NCBI GenBank assembly: GCA_015487015.1
Contig: WFQP01000033.1
Location: 1-51,276, forward strand
Origin: Thiomicrorhabdus sp.
GTDB taxonomy: Bacteria > Pseudomonadota > Gammaproteobacteria > Thiomicrospirales > Thiomicrospiraceae
DNA length: 51,276 bases
Direction of reading: 5' to 3'
A program made the translations under genes and the position numbers. A model generated the notes under the pieces. That model did no database searches. It was not told where the DNA came from and was given only the letters and a program-made list of their open reading frames with translations. Within the stretch, counting starts at the first letter, position 1. The number at the start of each line of letters is the position of its first letter. Below, piece after piece: positions 9,264 through 21,183 of this stretch.

Positions 9264-9908
9264 ATGGCGAGACTGATAATGCTACAAATAGGAACGTGTG
9301 GTTGGGAGCATGAAGGGTGGTTGGGGCATTTTTACCCAGATGACTTGCCTGAATCTTGGCGGTTAGATTACTTTAGCAATGAGTTTAATGTGGTGTTGGT
9401 GCCTCAGCAAGTATGGTTGTCTTGGTCACAAACAACGATAAAAGCGATTGTTGAAAGTGTGGATGATAATTTTGGTTTTTACTTGGCGTTTCAAAATGAG
9501 TTTGAGGGGGGGGTAAAAAATAAAAAAACAGTATTACAGCTCCAGTCGATTTTGTCTATTTTAGGAACGAGTGTTTTAGGATTTGTTGTTTGGAGTGAGC
9601 AGGCATTTACATTGTCTACTTTTTTGCAACGGCCTGTGACGCTTGTTTCAACTCAGCATCGTTTGTCTGGTTGGGCGTGGCTAAAGGAAGGCGTTTGGTT
9701 GTCGGGCAACCCTTTAGGGTTTGTTTCGGCATTGCCCAAAGAGGGTAAAGAACAGGCCAAGTTATTGACAGAGTTTGTTGAGAGTCTATCTAATCTAAAA
9801 TTAGAAGATTCTGATATAATTCCCGTGGCCTTTATTGTTGGCGGAGATTCAGTGGATATGCAGCAAGTGGCTAATTTGAAAACCATTGGTGAGTTATTGG
9901 GGTATTGA
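9264..9908 (+). CDS. Divergent DUF72 (YecE-like) protein
   Basis: N-terminus LQIGTCGWEHEGWLGHFYPDDLPESWRLDYFSNEFNVV; only 214 aa; alternative start at 9279. Confidence 0.6.
   Translation: MARLIMLQIGTCGWEHEGWLGHFYPDDLPESWRLDYFSNEFNVVLVPQQVWLSWSQTTIKAIVESVDDNFGFYLAFQNEFEGGVKNKKTVLQLQSILSILGTSVLGFVVWSEQAFTLSTFLQRPVTLVSTQHRLSGWAWLKEGVWLSGNPLGFVSALPKEGKEQAKLLTEFVESLSNLKLEDSDIIPVAFIVGGDSVDMQQVANLKTIGELLGY
9506..9513 (+). repeat. G8 tract motif copy (GAGGGGGGGGTAAAAAATAAAAA)
   Basis: Inside DUF72-like gene. Confidence 0.8.
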
Positions 9909-9942
9909 AAAATATACGGGTTGTTGAGTGGGTAGAGAGAAT

Positions 9943-10770
9943 ATGACGGAAAAAACAGAAATTTTGATTGAGATAAAAAACCTTACATTCTCCCGTGGTA
10001 GTCGTAAAATTTTTGACGACATTACATTGTCTATCCCAAAAGGAAAAATAACGGCCATCATGGGGCCCAGTGGCAGTGGAAAAACCACCTTATTAAAACT
10101 GATTGCAGGGCAATTACAACCCGATTCTGGTGAGGTGTATGTTGAAGGGTTAAATGTTCATCAGCTTTCTCGTAAAAAGCTTTATCAACTACGGCGTAAA
10201 ATGGGCATGTTATTTCAAAGTGGTGCCTTATTAACCGATCTAAATGTATTTGATAATGTGGCCTTTCCGTTAAGGGAGCACACAAAACTGCCTGAAAAAG
10301 TTATTTATGCGTTGGTATTGATGAAGTTGCAGGCCGTTGGATTAAGGGGGGCAAAAAACTTAATGCCTTCGGAGCTTTCGGGCGGGATGTCTCGGCGAGT
10401 GGCTTTGGCACGAGGGATTGCTTTGGATCCAGAGATGATTTTTTACGATGAACCTTTTGTGGGCCAGGACCCAATCACCAAAGGTGTGTTGGTTAAGTTG
10501 ATTAAAACACTGAATGACAGTTTAGATTTGACCAGTGTGCTGGTTTCGCATGATGTGGATGAGGTGATGCAAATTGCAGACTATATTTGTGTGATTTCAG
10601 AAGGAAAGTTGATTGCTGAGGGGTCTAAAGAAACCCTGCAGCATGAATCAACGGGTTATGTTAATCAATTTATTAAGGGGTTGCCCGATGGCCCTGTGCC
10701 GTTTCATTTTCCAAGTGTTTCTTATGCAGAGGACTTAGAAGCGAGCCGAAAAAAAGGTGGCTTGATATGA
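9943..10770 (+). CDS. mlaF: Phospholipid ABC transporter ATP-binding protein MlaF
   Basis: ATPase motifs GPSGSGKTTLLKLIAGQ, ELSGGMSRRVALARGIALDP; operon context. Confidence 0.95.
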   Translation: MTEKTEILIEIKNLTFSRGSRKIFDDITLSIPKGKITAIMGPSGSGKTTLLKLIAGQLQPDSGEVYVEGLNVHQLSRKKLYQLRRKMGMLFQSGALLTDLNVFDNVAFPLREHTKLPEKVIYALVLMKLQAVGLRGAKNLMPSELSGGMSRRVALARGIALDPEMIFYDEPFVGQDPITKGVLVKLIKTLNDSLDLTSVLVSHDVDEVMQIADYICVISEGKLIAEGSKETLQHESTGYVNQFIKGLPDGPVPFHFPSVSYAEDLEASRKKGGLI

Positions 10771-11552
10771 ACGGTTTTCAAAGCTTAATGCAAGAAATAG
10801 GACGTACTTTTTTAGAAAAAGTCGCGGTATTTGGACGAGGGTTTTTGTTTATATTGTCACTATTTTCAGCCATGCCTTCTGCGCTGTTGCGTGTTGATTT
10901 ATTGATGAAACAAATTTATGTAGCAGGGGTTTTATCCTTGCCCATTATTTTAATGGCTGGTTTGTTTGTCGGGATGGTTTTGAGTTTACAAGGCTACAAT
11001 ATTTTGGTGGAATTTAATGCCGAAGAAGCGGTGGGTAGTATGACCGCTCTCTCATTGTTGCGAGAGTTAGGACCCGTTGTAGGTGCTTTATTGTTTGCGG
11101 GGCGAGCAGGGTCGGCTTTGACAGCTGAAATTGGCTTGATGCGCTCAACAGAGCAAATTTCTGCCTTAGAAATGATGGCCGTGGATCCTTTGAAGTTTGT
11201 GTATGCACCACGGTTTTTAGCAGTAGTGATTGCTCTGCCTTTACTGGTGCTTATTTTTAATGCGCTGGGCGTGTTTGGAGGGTACTTGGTATCGGTTAGC
11301 TGGCTGGGAGTGGATGATGGTGCTTTTTGGTCTCAGATGTCTAGCCAAGTGGATTGGCACGAAGATGTTGTTAATGGCATGATTAAATCGGTGGCGTTTG
11401 GCTTGTTGATTGCGGTGGTGGCTCTATTTCAGGGAGTCAATGCGATCCCATCCTCGGAAGGAGTGAGTAATGCCACCACGCGTACAGTTGTACACTCGTC
11501 GTTGGGTATTCTTGGGCTGGATTTTATTTTGACATCCATCATGTTTAATTAA
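10767..11552 (+). CDS. mlaE: Phospholipid ABC transporter permease MlaE
   Basis: MlaE signature LRELGPVVGALLFAGRAGSALTAEIGLM. Confidence 0.96.
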   Translation: MNGFQSLMQEIGRTFLEKVAVFGRGFLFILSLFSAMPSALLRVDLLMKQIYVAGVLSLPIILMAGLFVGMVLSLQGYNILVEFNAEEAVGSMTALSLLRELGPVVGALLFAGRAGSALTAEIGLMRSTEQISALEMMAVDPLKFVYAPRFLAVVIALPLLVLIFNALGVFGGYLVSVSWLGVDDGAFWSQMSSQVDWHEDVVNGMIKSVAFGLLIAVVALFQGVNAIPSSEGVSNATTRTVVHSSLGILGLDFILTSIMFN

Positions 11553-11597
11553 ATAAATTAAGTAGCGTTTCATTTTAGAAAAGGTTGTAAAAAAATA

Positions 11598-12062
11598 ATG
11601 AGAAAACAAACGAAGGTTGAAATTTGGGTTGGGATCTTTGTCCTAATGAGTCTACTGGCTCTGTCTTACATTGCTTTTCAAGTAAGTAATTTCAGTGGTT
11701 GGAAAGAGCGTCCAACTTATGAAGTCAGTGCTTTATTTGATAATATTGGGGGTCTAAAAACACGTGCACCATTGAAATTAAGTGGTGTGGTGATTGGCCG
11801 TATTACAGCGATTGAAATTGATCCCGTCTCCTTTAAGGCTCGCGTACATATGAACATTGATCAGGAGTTTAATCAATTGCCAGTAGATTCTTCGGTCTCT
11901 ATTTTAACCTCTGGTTTATTGGGTGACCAGTATGTAGGCTTAGATCCTGGTGGTGATGAAGAGGTGTTGGAGCAGGGCTCAGAGATTGAAATGACGCAGT
12001 CGGCGATGGTGTTGGAAGAGTTGATTGGGCAGTTTTTAGTTAAATTTAGTGAAAGTGATTGA
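11598..12062 (+). CDS. mlaD: Outer membrane lipid asymmetry protein MlaD (MCE domain)
   Basis: MCE domain ALFDNIGGLKTRAPLKLSGVVIGRI. Confidence 0.95.
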   Translation: MRKQTKVEIWVGIFVLMSLLALSYIAFQVSNFSGWKERPTYEVSALFDNIGGLKTRAPLKLSGVVIGRITAIEIDPVSFKARVHMNIDQEFNQLPVDSSVSILTSGLLGDQYVGLDPGGDEEVLEQGSEIEMTQSAMVLEELIGQFLVKFSESD

Positions 12063-12073
12063 GGAAACAAACG

Positions 12074-12703
12074 ATGAATAAACGATATTGGTTGGTTGGC
12101 TTTTTAATGACCTGCATGGCTTTTTTTATGCCCGCTCAAGCGTCCATTCCTCAAGACAATCCAGAGGAGATGGTTCGTGTATTATCATTGGAACTGGTGG
12201 CTAAAATTAATGAGCAGCGAGCCGAGTTAGAAGGGCGTCCTGACAAAGTGAAAGCATTTGCCGATGTTTATGTGTTGCCTTATGTGGATACGGCTAAAAT
12301 GGCGCGTTATGTGATGGGGAAGTATTGGCGTACGGCGAGTGCTGAACAAAAAGAGGGGTTTACACAAGCGTTTTCAGATATGTTGATTCGCTCGTATTCA
12401 AGAAATTTATTAAAGCTACAAATTAAGGATGTGACCGTAAAGCCTGCACGTGAAGTTAAAAAAGGTGTGGTAACGGTTGCGTCTGAGGTGGCTCAAGCAG
12501 ATGGTACAAAAACGGATGTGGTTTATCGTGCTTACTTAAACCGTAAAACACAACAGTGGTTGTTGTACGATATTTCGATTGAGGGCATTAGTATGCTGTT
12601 AAATTATCGTAAATCGTATGGTTCAGAAATTTCTAAAAAAGGGCTTGATCAAGTGATTGCTGAGATGGAAGTTAAAAATGGTCAGGTCAAAGATGGTGTA
12701 TAA
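12074..12703 (+). CDS. mlaC: Phospholipid-binding protein MlaC
   Basis: Signal peptide plus Ttg2D/MlaC fold pattern; start re-set to MNKRYWLVG. Confidence 0.94.
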   Translation: MNKRYWLVGFLMTCMAFFMPAQASIPQDNPEEMVRVLSLELVAKINEQRAELEGRPDKVKAFADVYVLPYVDTAKMARYVMGKYWRTASAEQKEGFTQAFSDMLIRSYSRNLLKLQIKDVTVKPAREVKKGVVTVASEVAQADGTKTDVVYRAYLNRKTQQWLLYDISIEGISMLLNYRKSYGSEISKKGLDQVIAEMEVKNGQVKDGV

Positions 12704-12732
12704 CTTTTATATTAATACTAAGGCGATAAAAC

Positions 12733-13020
12733 GTGGCTAATTTAGAGTGGTGTGAAAGCCGTTGCACAATAACATTGCCGAGCGATGTAACGCTTGAAGT
12801 ACTTTCTGATAAGCTTAATTTAAAAAAAGTGTTAGCGTATCCTGTAAAAGTGGTTGATTTTAGTGCGGTTCAGCAAGTGGACAGTGCTGTATTGGCCTTG
12901 TTGTTAGTTTGGTCTAAAAATTCCCCCCCCCCCATTCAAGTACTTAAACCACCTGCAGAATTATTAGGCCTAATGCGGCTTTATGATTTAGAAGAGGTTG
13001 TTCAGATTAAAGAATTATAA
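12733..13020 (+). CDS. mlaB: STAS-domain protein MlaB
   Basis: STAS-like 95 aa following mlaC; GTG start. Confidence 0.8.
   Translation: MANLEWCESRCTITLPSDVTLEVLSDKLNLKKVLAYPVKVVDFSAVQQVDSAVLALLLVWSKNSPPPIQVLKPPAELLGLMRLYDLEEVVQIKEL
12923..12933 (-). repeat. G11 tract motif copy (ATGGGGGGGGGGGAATTTTTAG)
   Basis: Inside mlaB. Confidence 0.8.
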
Positions 13021-13080
13021 TAGCGTTACCCCCTATTATTTTGAACACTTGTTTGAATCGTTTCGTATATTTTGGAAAGT

Positions 13081-14019
13081 ATGTCTATGTCTAATGTCCC
13101 CGCCGTGCGGTTTCAGCACGTTAAAAAAGAGTATGGCGCGTTATCCGCTTTAAAAGGTATCTCATTTGATGTTGAAGAGGGCGCATTTTTTGGATTGTTA
13201 GGTCCTAATGGCGCAGGAAAATCGACCTTGATTAATGCGATGTCAGGACTGGTGATACCAACCTCTGGGCGTATTGAAATTCAAGGGCACGACGTGATTG
13301 CGGATTATCGCCAAACTAGGCGTTTATTGGGGTTAGTACCGCAAGAGTTGATTGCAGACCCTTTTTTCTCAATTAGAGAGTTGTTGGATTTGCAGTCGGG
13401 CTACTTTGGGCTTAAGGGGGTTAAACAGCGCGCTTGGGTCGGTGAGTTACTGGAGCGACTGGCTCTGTCGGATAAATCAGATGCCAATACAGGGCAATTA
13501 TCAGGCGGAATGAAGCGTCGTGTGTTAATTGCGATGGCGTTAGTGCATCGTCCACGTGTTCTGGTGCTGGATGAACCCACGGCTGGTGTGGATGTAGATT
13601 TACGCCGAACACTTTGGGATTTTACTAAGGAGTTGCACCAGCAAGGGCATACCATTATTTTAACCACACACTATTTGGAAGAAGCGGAGGCGCTCTGTGA
13701 TAAGGTCGCCATTATGCAAGAGGGAGAAATTAAGGCGCTGGATACGACGCAATCACTGTTATCCAAGCATAATTATCGTTATTTACGGGTTACTTTGGCA
13801 CAATCGGCAAAAAATTTAATACCGCCTCTTGAGGAGCGGTTGGTTGAGCGAGAGCCAAACGGTTTGGTCTTTAAGTTAGAAAAAACAACCTCTCTTTCAA
13901 AGTTGCTGGCTTGGTTGAGTGAGGCGCGACTGGAGATAGAGGATATCAGCAGTCGTGACGCCTCATTGGAGGAGGTGTTTTTAGATTTAACGGCGGAGGG
14001 CAAGTCGAATGCAGAGTAA
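13081..14019 (+). CDS. ABC transporter ATP-binding protein (YadG-like)
   Basis: GPNGAGKSTLINAMSG, LSGGMKRRVLIAMAL. Confidence 0.93.
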   Translation: MSMSNVPAVRFQHVKKEYGALSALKGISFDVEEGAFFGLLGPNGAGKSTLINAMSGLVIPTSGRIEIQGHDVIADYRQTRRLLGLVPQELIADPFFSIRELLDLQSGYFGLKGVKQRAWVGELLERLALSDKSDANTGQLSGGMKRRVLIAMALVHRPRVLVLDEPTAGVDVDLRRTLWDFTKELHQQGHTIILTTHYLEEAEALCDKVAIMQEGEIKALDTTQSLLSKHNYRYLRVTLAQSAKNLIPPLEERLVEREPNGLVFKLEKTTSLSKLLAWLSEARLEIEDISSRDASLEEVFLDLTAEGKSNAE

Positions 14020-14776
14020 TTGGTCAGGTTGTTGGGCGCTCTTTATTAAGGAAGTGCGGCGCTTTTATTCAGTGGTTGTACAGACGGTGTTTGCCCCAAT
14101 TGTGGCAACCCTTTTGTATTTATTAGTCTTTGGTCATGTATTAGAAACTCAGATAGAAACGTATGCCTCGGTCAGCTACAGTCAGTTTTTAATTCCGGGC
14201 TTAGTGATGATGGCTATTTTACAAAATGCTTTTTCAAATACCTCTTCGAGTTTAATTCAGTCTAAAATGCACGGTAATTTATCGTTTGTGTTATTAAGTC
14301 CGATTTCAGCATTTGAATTTTATGTAGCCTTTGTTCTGGCCTCTATTGTACGAGGTGTTGTGGTTGGGCTAGGGATTTTAATTATTGGTGTGATTGGATT
14401 TGATCTAACCTGGCAGTCGCCTCTTTGGGTATTGATTTTTGCAATATTAAGTGCGGCGATGATGGGAGGACTGGGGATGCTCGCGGGCATTATTTCTGAT
14501 AAATACGACCATTTAGCCGCCTTTCAAAACTTTGTGATTATGCCATTAACCTTTTTGAGTGGGGTGTTTTATTCCATTCACGCCTTGCCTGAGTTTTGGC
14601 AGCAATTGTCGTACTTTAACCCGTTCTTTTATATGGTAGATGGCTTTCGGTATGGTTTTTTTGAGCAGTCAGATGTCTCGGTCTACTTAAGTCTGTTGGT
14701 GACGATTTTGTTTTTAATCATTGTCTCTTCGATAAATCTGATTTTATTGCGTAAAGGCGTTAAAATACGCCAATAA
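14009..14776 (+). CDS. ABC-2 type permease (YadH-like)
   Basis: Six-TM ABC-2 permease pattern directly after the ATPase. Confidence 0.92.
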   Translation: MQSNWSGCWALFIKEVRRFYSVVVQTVFAPIVATLLYLLVFGHVLETQIETYASVSYSQFLIPGLVMMAILQNAFSNTSSSLIQSKMHGNLSFVLLSPISAFEFYVAFVLASIVRGVVVGLGILIIGVIGFDLTWQSPLWVLIFAILSAAMMGGLGMLAGIISDKYDHLAAFQNFVIMPLTFLSGVFYSIHALPEFWQQLSYFNPFFYMVDGFRYGFFEQSDVSVYLSLLVTILFLIIVSSINLILLRKGVKIRQ

Positions 14777-14795
14777 AATTTTAGGAGTAAAACAC

Positions 14796-15014
14796 GTGTC
14801 TCCCGATACAATTAAAGCAATGATTGAAGCGGCTATTCCGGATAGTCAGGTTGAAACTAATGGTGAAGAGTGTAATTTTTCTATTATAGTGACCAGCAAA
14901 AGTTTTGAAGGAAAGTCGCCTATTCAGCGCCACCGCATGGTAAATGATGTGTTTAAAGCTCAATTTGATAGTGGAGAGCTTCATGCCCTATCAATTAAAA
15001 CCCTTGTTGCGTAA
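14796..15014 (+). CDS. BolA-family protein (IbaG-like)
   Basis: SFEGKSPIQRHRMVNDVFKAQFDSGELHALSIKT. Confidence 0.93.
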   Translation: MSPDTIKAMIEAAIPDSQVETNGEECNFSIIVTSKSFEGKSPIQRHRMVNDVFKAQFDSGELHALSIKTLVA

Positions 15015-15038
15015 TAATAATTCAAAATAAAGCAGTGA

Positions 15039-16304
<1,266 letters not shown>

Positions 16305-16363
16305 GTTTGGTCACAAAGTGAAGGCGTGAAGAGCACGAATACATTTAATTAGAATAGACGATT

Positions 16364-17005
16364 ATGAATGAACAGCTAACCATTGCGCTCTCGAAAGGGC
16401 GAATTTATCAAGATACCTTACCTTTATTGGAAGCCGCAGGCATTGAGCCGTTAGAGGATCCAACAAAGTGTCGTAAGTTAATTATTCCAACGAATCATAA
16501 ACATATTCGTTTATTGATTGTGAGAGCAACGGATGCGCCAACGTATGTAGCACATGGTGCCGCAGACATTGGTGTGGCGGGTAAAGACGTTTTAATGGAA
16601 GCCCCCGCTGATAATTTATATGAGTTGCTTGATCTGCAAATTGCAAAGTGTAACTTAATGGTGGCAGGCCCTGAAATTGAAAAACAACACGGGCATCGTC
16701 TTAAAATTGCAACGAAATATATTAAATCAGCCCAAGCGTATTATGCGCAAAAAGGTGAGCAAGTTGATTTAATTAAGTTATACGGTTCAATGGAAATTGC
16801 ACCGTTGATTGATTTGGCTGACCGGATTGTGGATTTAGTGGATACGGGTAATACGTTGCGTGCCAATGGATTGGTGCCCATGGAGCAAATTGCAACCATC
16901 AGTTCTCGTTTGATTGTGAATCAACACGCCTATAAGACCAAATTTGACCAAATTAATACTATTGTTCAACAGTTTAAATCGGTAATAGAGAAAAATAATG
17001 CTTAA
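16364..17005 (+). CDS. hisG: ATP phosphoribosyltransferase catalytic subunit HisG (short form)
   Basis: [22 protein letters not shown]; 213 aa, short form, so HisZ would be expected elsewhere. Confidence 0.97.
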   Translation: MNEQLTIALSKGRIYQDTLPLLEAAGIEPLEDPTKCRKLIIPTNHKHIRLLIVRATDAPTYVAHGAADIGVAGKDVLMEAPADNLYELLDLQIAKCNLMVAGPEIEKQHGHRLKIATKYIKSAQAYYAQKGEQVDLIKLYGSMEIAPLIDLADRIVDLVDTGNTLRANGLVPMEQIATISSRLIVNQHAYKTKFDQINTIVQQFKSVIEKNNA

Positions 17006-18302
17006 TATTCGACGATTATCTGCCAGTGCAGAAGGCTTTAGGGAGGAGTTGGACACGCTTCTCGCATGGGAAACCGTTTCGAGTGAATCGGTTAATGATA
17101 TTGTAAAAGAAGTGGTGAATAATGTCCGCACCAATGGGGATGTGGCTTTATTAGAGTACACCGCTAAGTTTGACCGTTTATCGTTGAACTCTGGTGCAGA
17201 ACTGGAAATTTCTCAAGCACGTTTACAGGCCGCATTAGAGCGTATTCCGACGGCACAACGTGAGGCATTGGAAGTTTCTGCTCAGCGAGTACGTGATTAC
17301 CATGAAAGACAAGTGCAGGCGTCTTGGAGTTATGAAGAAGCGGATGGCACAATGCTCGGTCAACAGGTTACGCCCTTGGATACGGTTGGGCTTTATGTTC
17401 CTGGTGGTAAAGCGGCGTACCCCTCTTCAGTCATTATGAATGCTATTCCTGCTAAAGTGGCAGGGGTTGAAAAACTAATTATGGTCGTTCCAACACCTGA
17501 TGGTGAAGTGAATGATATGGTGTTGGCTGCGGCAGCTATTTGTGAAGTCGATTCGGTCTTTACGCTTGGTGGTGCACAAGCGATTGCTGCGTTAGCGTAC
17601 GGTACTGAAACAGTTCCTGCGGTTGATAAGATTGTAGGGCCTGGCAATATTTACGTTGCAACGGCTAAGCGAATGGTATTTGGTACTGTGGGCATTGATA
17701 TGATTGCTGGACCGTCTGAAATTTTAGTATATTGTGACGGCCAAACGAATCCAGACTGGATTGCAGTAGACTTGTTCTCTCAAGCTGAACATGATGAGGA
17801 TGCTCAGTCTATTTTAGTCACACCTGATGCGGCATTTGCTGAAAAAGTATTTGAAAGTATGAATAAGTTGTTATCAACGATGCCTCGCCAAGAGATTATT
17901 CGTAAGGCTCTGGAAGATCGCGGTGCAATTATTGTGGTTGAAGATGAGTCTCAAGCGATTGAAATGATTAATGTCATTGCGCCAGAGCATTTAGAGCTTT
18001 CTATTGAAAACCCTAAAGCGTTATTGCCTAAAATTCGTCATGCAGGCGCTATCTTTATGGGGCGTTATACCGCAGAGGCGATTGGTGATTATTGTGCAGG
18101 ACCCAATCACGTGTTGCCAACCTCAAGAACAGCACGTTTTTCATCACCTTTAGGGGTGTATGATTTTCAAAAACGTTCAAGCTTAATTATGTGTTCAAGT
18201 GAAGGGGCGAGTACCCTTGGACACATTGCTGGCGTTTTGGCAGATGGTGAAGGGTTGCAGGCACATGCTGCGTCTGCTCGATATCGAATTAAATCTGAGT
18301 AA
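16998..18302 (+). CDS. hisD: Histidinol dehydrogenase HisD
   Basis: [31 protein letters not shown]. Confidence 0.98.
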   Translation: MLNIRRLSASAEGFREELDTLLAWETVSSESVNDIVKEVVNNVRTNGDVALLEYTAKFDRLSLNSGAELEISQARLQAALERIPTAQREALEVSAQRVRDYHERQVQASWSYEEADGTMLGQQVTPLDTVGLYVPGGKAAYPSSVIMNAIPAKVAGVEKLIMVVPTPDGEVNDMVLAAAAICEVDSVFTLGGAQAIAALAYGTETVPAVDKIVGPGNIYVATAKRMVFGTVGIDMIAGPSEILVYCDGQTNPDWIAVDLFSQAEHDEDAQSILVTPDAAFAEKVFESMNKLLSTMPRQEIIRKALEDRGAIIVVEDESQAIEMINVIAPEHLELSIENPKALLPKIRHAGAIFMGRYTAEAIGDYCAGPNHVLPTSRTARFSSPLGVYDFQKRSSLIMCSSEGASTLGHIAGVLADGEGLQAHAASARYRIKSE

Positions 18303-18334
18303 ATTTTAATTTATACAGCGGATTAACTAGAAAG

Positions 18335-18370
18335 CCACTCGAAACCTTTTGGATCGAGTGGTTTTTTTTT
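18335..18370 (+). terminator. Rho-independent terminator after hisD
   Basis: CCACTCGA / TCGAGTGG stem (18335-18342, 18354-18361) followed by a T-run. Confidence 0.9.
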
Positions 18371-18394
18371 TACTGTTTTTAGAGGGTAGGAAAA

Positions 18395-19135
18395 ATGAAT
18401 CGAACACAACTGGTGGCTTATTTAGATACATTTTTAGAAGTAGATCAATATAAAGATTATGCACCCAATGGATTACAGGTTGAAGGCACGGAGGAAGTGA
18501 ATATTATTGTGACGGGTGTGACCGCGTGTCAGGCGTTAGTTGATGAAGCCGTTAAGTTGAAGGCGGATGCCATTTTGGTACATCACGGCTATTTTTGGAA
18601 AAGTGAATCGTTACCCATTGTAGGGATGAAGCAAAAGCGAATTAAAAAACTGTTGTTACATGATATTAACTTGCTGGGGTATCACTTGCCTTTGGATGGG
18701 CATGCTGAGCTGGGAAACAACGCTCAGCTAGGAAAATTATGGCAGTTAGAGGATATTACCCCTGAAGCAGGTTTGCTTCGTTTAGGTTGCTTGCAAGCAC
18801 CGATGACGGTGAAGGATTTTAAAGATCAAGTGTCTTGTTCTTTAAATAGAGAAGTGTTGCATTTACCCGGTGGAAAAAATAACGTTCAAAAAATTGCTTG
18901 GTGTAGTGGCGGGGCACAGCAGTATATTGCTGAGGCGGCGGAATGGGGAGCAGACGTGTATATTAGTGGTGAAGTGTCTGAGCAAACAACACACTTGGCT
19001 CAGGAGTTGGGAGTACATTATTTTGCAGCAGGGCATCATGCAACGGAGCGTTTAGGGGTTAAGTGTTTAGGAGAGATGTTGGCGAAAAAATTTCATTTAA
19101 CACATTATTATATTGATATTGCAAACCCTGTTTAA
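18395..19135 (+). CDS. Nif3-like dinuclear metal center protein (YbgI family)
   Basis: LVHHGYFWKSE, AAGHHATERLGVK. Confidence 0.93.
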   Translation: MNRTQLVAYLDTFLEVDQYKDYAPNGLQVEGTEEVNIIVTGVTACQALVDEAVKLKADAILVHHGYFWKSESLPIVGMKQKRIKKLLLHDINLLGYHLPLDGHAELGNNAQLGKLWQLEDITPEAGLLRLGCLQAPMTVKDFKDQVSCSLNREVLHLPGGKNNVQKIAWCSGGAQQYIAEAAEWGADVYISGEVSEQTTHLAQELGVHYFAAGHHATERLGVKCLGEMLAKKFHLTHYYIDIANPV

Positions 19136-19324
19136 AGAGGTATTTTGCATGCCATTTATTGAAATTAACAAACGCTAATATCTATAAATAAAATAAATAG
19201 TCTTGATAAGCTTAGTTTATGAAGATTTTAGATTTTTAGGGTTTATTTAATGACTTCCTCGGTATATACTGCCGTGATGTTTTATTTTAATAAAGATTTG
19301 CTTGCGCATAACTAGGAAGGTGAT

Positions 19325-19942
19325 ATGTCGACAGAAGATCAAATGAGTACGGGCGTGAATTTAACGCGTCGAAAAGTATTAACAGGCGCAACAGGTGTGG
19401 TTGGAGCGATTGGAGCTGGTTTTATGATGGTTCCTTTTATAGGCTCATGGCTACCAAGTGAGCGTGCTAAGGCTGCAGGTGCCCCCGTGAATGCAGATAT
19501 TAGTCAGTTACAACCGGGGCAAATGTTAACCATTTCATGGCGTGGAAAGCCTGTATGGGTTGTTCGTAGAACCCCTGAAATGTTGAAGATTTTAGCTGAG
19601 AATGTAACGGAACTACGTGACCCAAATTCAGAGGAATCTATTCAGCCGGAATACAGTAAAAATACATTTAGGTCGGTTAATAAAGAATTTTTAGTGGTGG
19701 TAGGGATTTGTACACACTTAGGTTGTGCGCCATTATACCGCCCAGCAGTAGGCTCCCCTGATATGCAGGAAGGTTGGCAAGGTGGGTTCTTCTGCCCATG
19801 TCATGGCTCTCGTTTTGATTTAGCAGGTCGTGTGGCAAAATCCGTACCTGCTCCAATAAATCTAGAGATACCTCCCTATCATTTTCTATCTAATAATATT
19901 GTTCGGGTTGGAGAAGACCCTGTTGAAGGAGGGGTTGCATAA
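19325..19942 (+). CDS. petA: Ubiquinol-cytochrome c reductase Rieske iron-sulfur subunit
   Basis: Tat-like TRRKVLTGATG; CTHLGCAP and CPCHGSRFD. Confidence 0.97.
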   Translation: MSTEDQMSTGVNLTRRKVLTGATGVVGAIGAGFMMVPFIGSWLPSERAKAAGAPVNADISQLQPGQMLTISWRGKPVWVVRRTPEMLKILAENVTELRDPNSEESIQPEYSKNTFRSVNKEFLVVVGICTHLGCAPLYRPAVGSPDMQEGWQGGFFCPCHGSRFDLAGRVAKSVPAPINLEIPPYHFLSNNIVRVGEDPVEGGVA

Positions 19943-21183
19943 TGTCTAATCAAACAAATGAATCATCTTCAGGAAAGTCATCGTTATTAGGTTGGTTTGA
20001 CGAACGCTATCCTGTTTCAAGCACGTGGAATAAGCACGTTGGTGAATACTATGCACCTAAAAACTTTAATTTTTGGTACTTTTTTGGCTCGTTAGCTTTG
20101 ATTGTACTGGTTAACCAAATTGTTACGGGTATTTGGTTGACCATGAGTTATCAGCCATCAAATGCAGAAGCCTTTAATTCGGTTGAGTACATTATGCGAG
20201 ATGTCGAATGGGGTTGGTTATTACGATACTTACATTCAACAGGAGCATCGGCCTTTTTTATTGTTGTTTATTTGCATATGATGCGTGCTTTGCTTTATGG
20301 ATCTTATAAAAAGCCAAGAGAACTCGTTTGGGTAATCGGTATGTTATTGTTCTTGGTATTAATGGGTGAAGCCTTTATGGGTTACTTGTTGCCTTGGGGA
20401 CAAATGTCTTTTTGGGGTGCTCAGGTTATCATCTCTTTATTTGGCGCCATACCTGTTATTGGGCCTGATTTAGCGTTATGGATTCGTGGTGACTTTGTAA
20501 TTTCAGAAGTAACATTAAACCGTTTCTTTGCTTTGCACGTTATTGCTCTGCCATTGGTGCTGGTTATTTTAGTCTTTATGCACTTGGTGGCTTTGCATCA
20601 TGTTGGATCTAATAACCCAGATGGCATTGAGATTAAAAAGCTCAAAGATAACAAAGGAATTCCTTTAGACGGTATTCGTTTCCACCCTTACTATTCGGTT
20701 AAAGATGCGATGGGTGCAGTGTTCTTCTTTATTTTGTTTGCATTGGTCTTATTCTATGCACCAGAAGGGGGGGGATATTTTATTGAAGCTCCTAACTTTG
20801 AACCAGCAAACCCACTTAAAACACCAGATCATATTGTTCCTGTTTGGTACTTTACGCCTTTCTACGCTATTTTAAGAGCGATACCAGATAAGTTCTTAGG
20901 GGTTGTTGCAATGGGTGCCGCAGTGGTTATTTTATTTGCACTGCCGTGGTTAGATCGTTGTAAGGTTAAATCGATTCGTTATCGTGGTAACTCTTATAAA
21001 GTGTTGTTAACCATATTGGTCATTAGTTTCTTTGTTTTAGGGTTTTTAGGAACACAGCCATCGACACCGCTTTATACAAAATTGGCGCAAATTTTTACGG
21101 CATTGTATTTTATGTTCTTCTTGGTGCTACCATTTACATCAGCAAATGAAAAAACCAAGCCTGTTCCAGAGAGGGTGACTTAA
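19942..21183 (+). CDS. petB: Cytochrome b
   Basis: LLRYLHSTGASAFFIVVYLHMMRALLYGSYK, GYLLPWGQMSFWGA. Confidence 0.98.
   Translation: MSNQTNESSSGKSSLLGWFDERYPVSSTWNKHVGEYYAPKNFNFWYFFGSLALIVLVNQIVTGIWLTMSYQPSNAEAFNSVEYIMRDVEWGWLLRYLHSTGASAFFIVVYLHMMRALLYGSYKKPRELVWVIGMLLFLVLMGEAFMGYLLPWGQMSFWGAQVIISLFGAIPVIGPDLALWIRGDFVISEVTLNRFFALHVIALPLVLVILVFMHLVALHHVGSNNPDGIEIKKLKDNKGIPLDGIRFHPYYSVKDAMGAVFFFILFALVLFYAPEGGGYFIEAPNFEPANPLKTPDHIVPVWYFTPFYAILRAIPDKFLGVVAMGAAVVILFALPWLDRCKVKSIRYRGNSYKVLLTILVISFFVLGFLGTQPSTPLYTKLAQIFTALYFMFFLVLPFTSANEKTKPVPERVT
20767..20774 (+). repeat. G8 tract motif copy (AAGGGGGGGGATATTTTATT)
   Basis: Inside petB. Confidence 0.75.
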
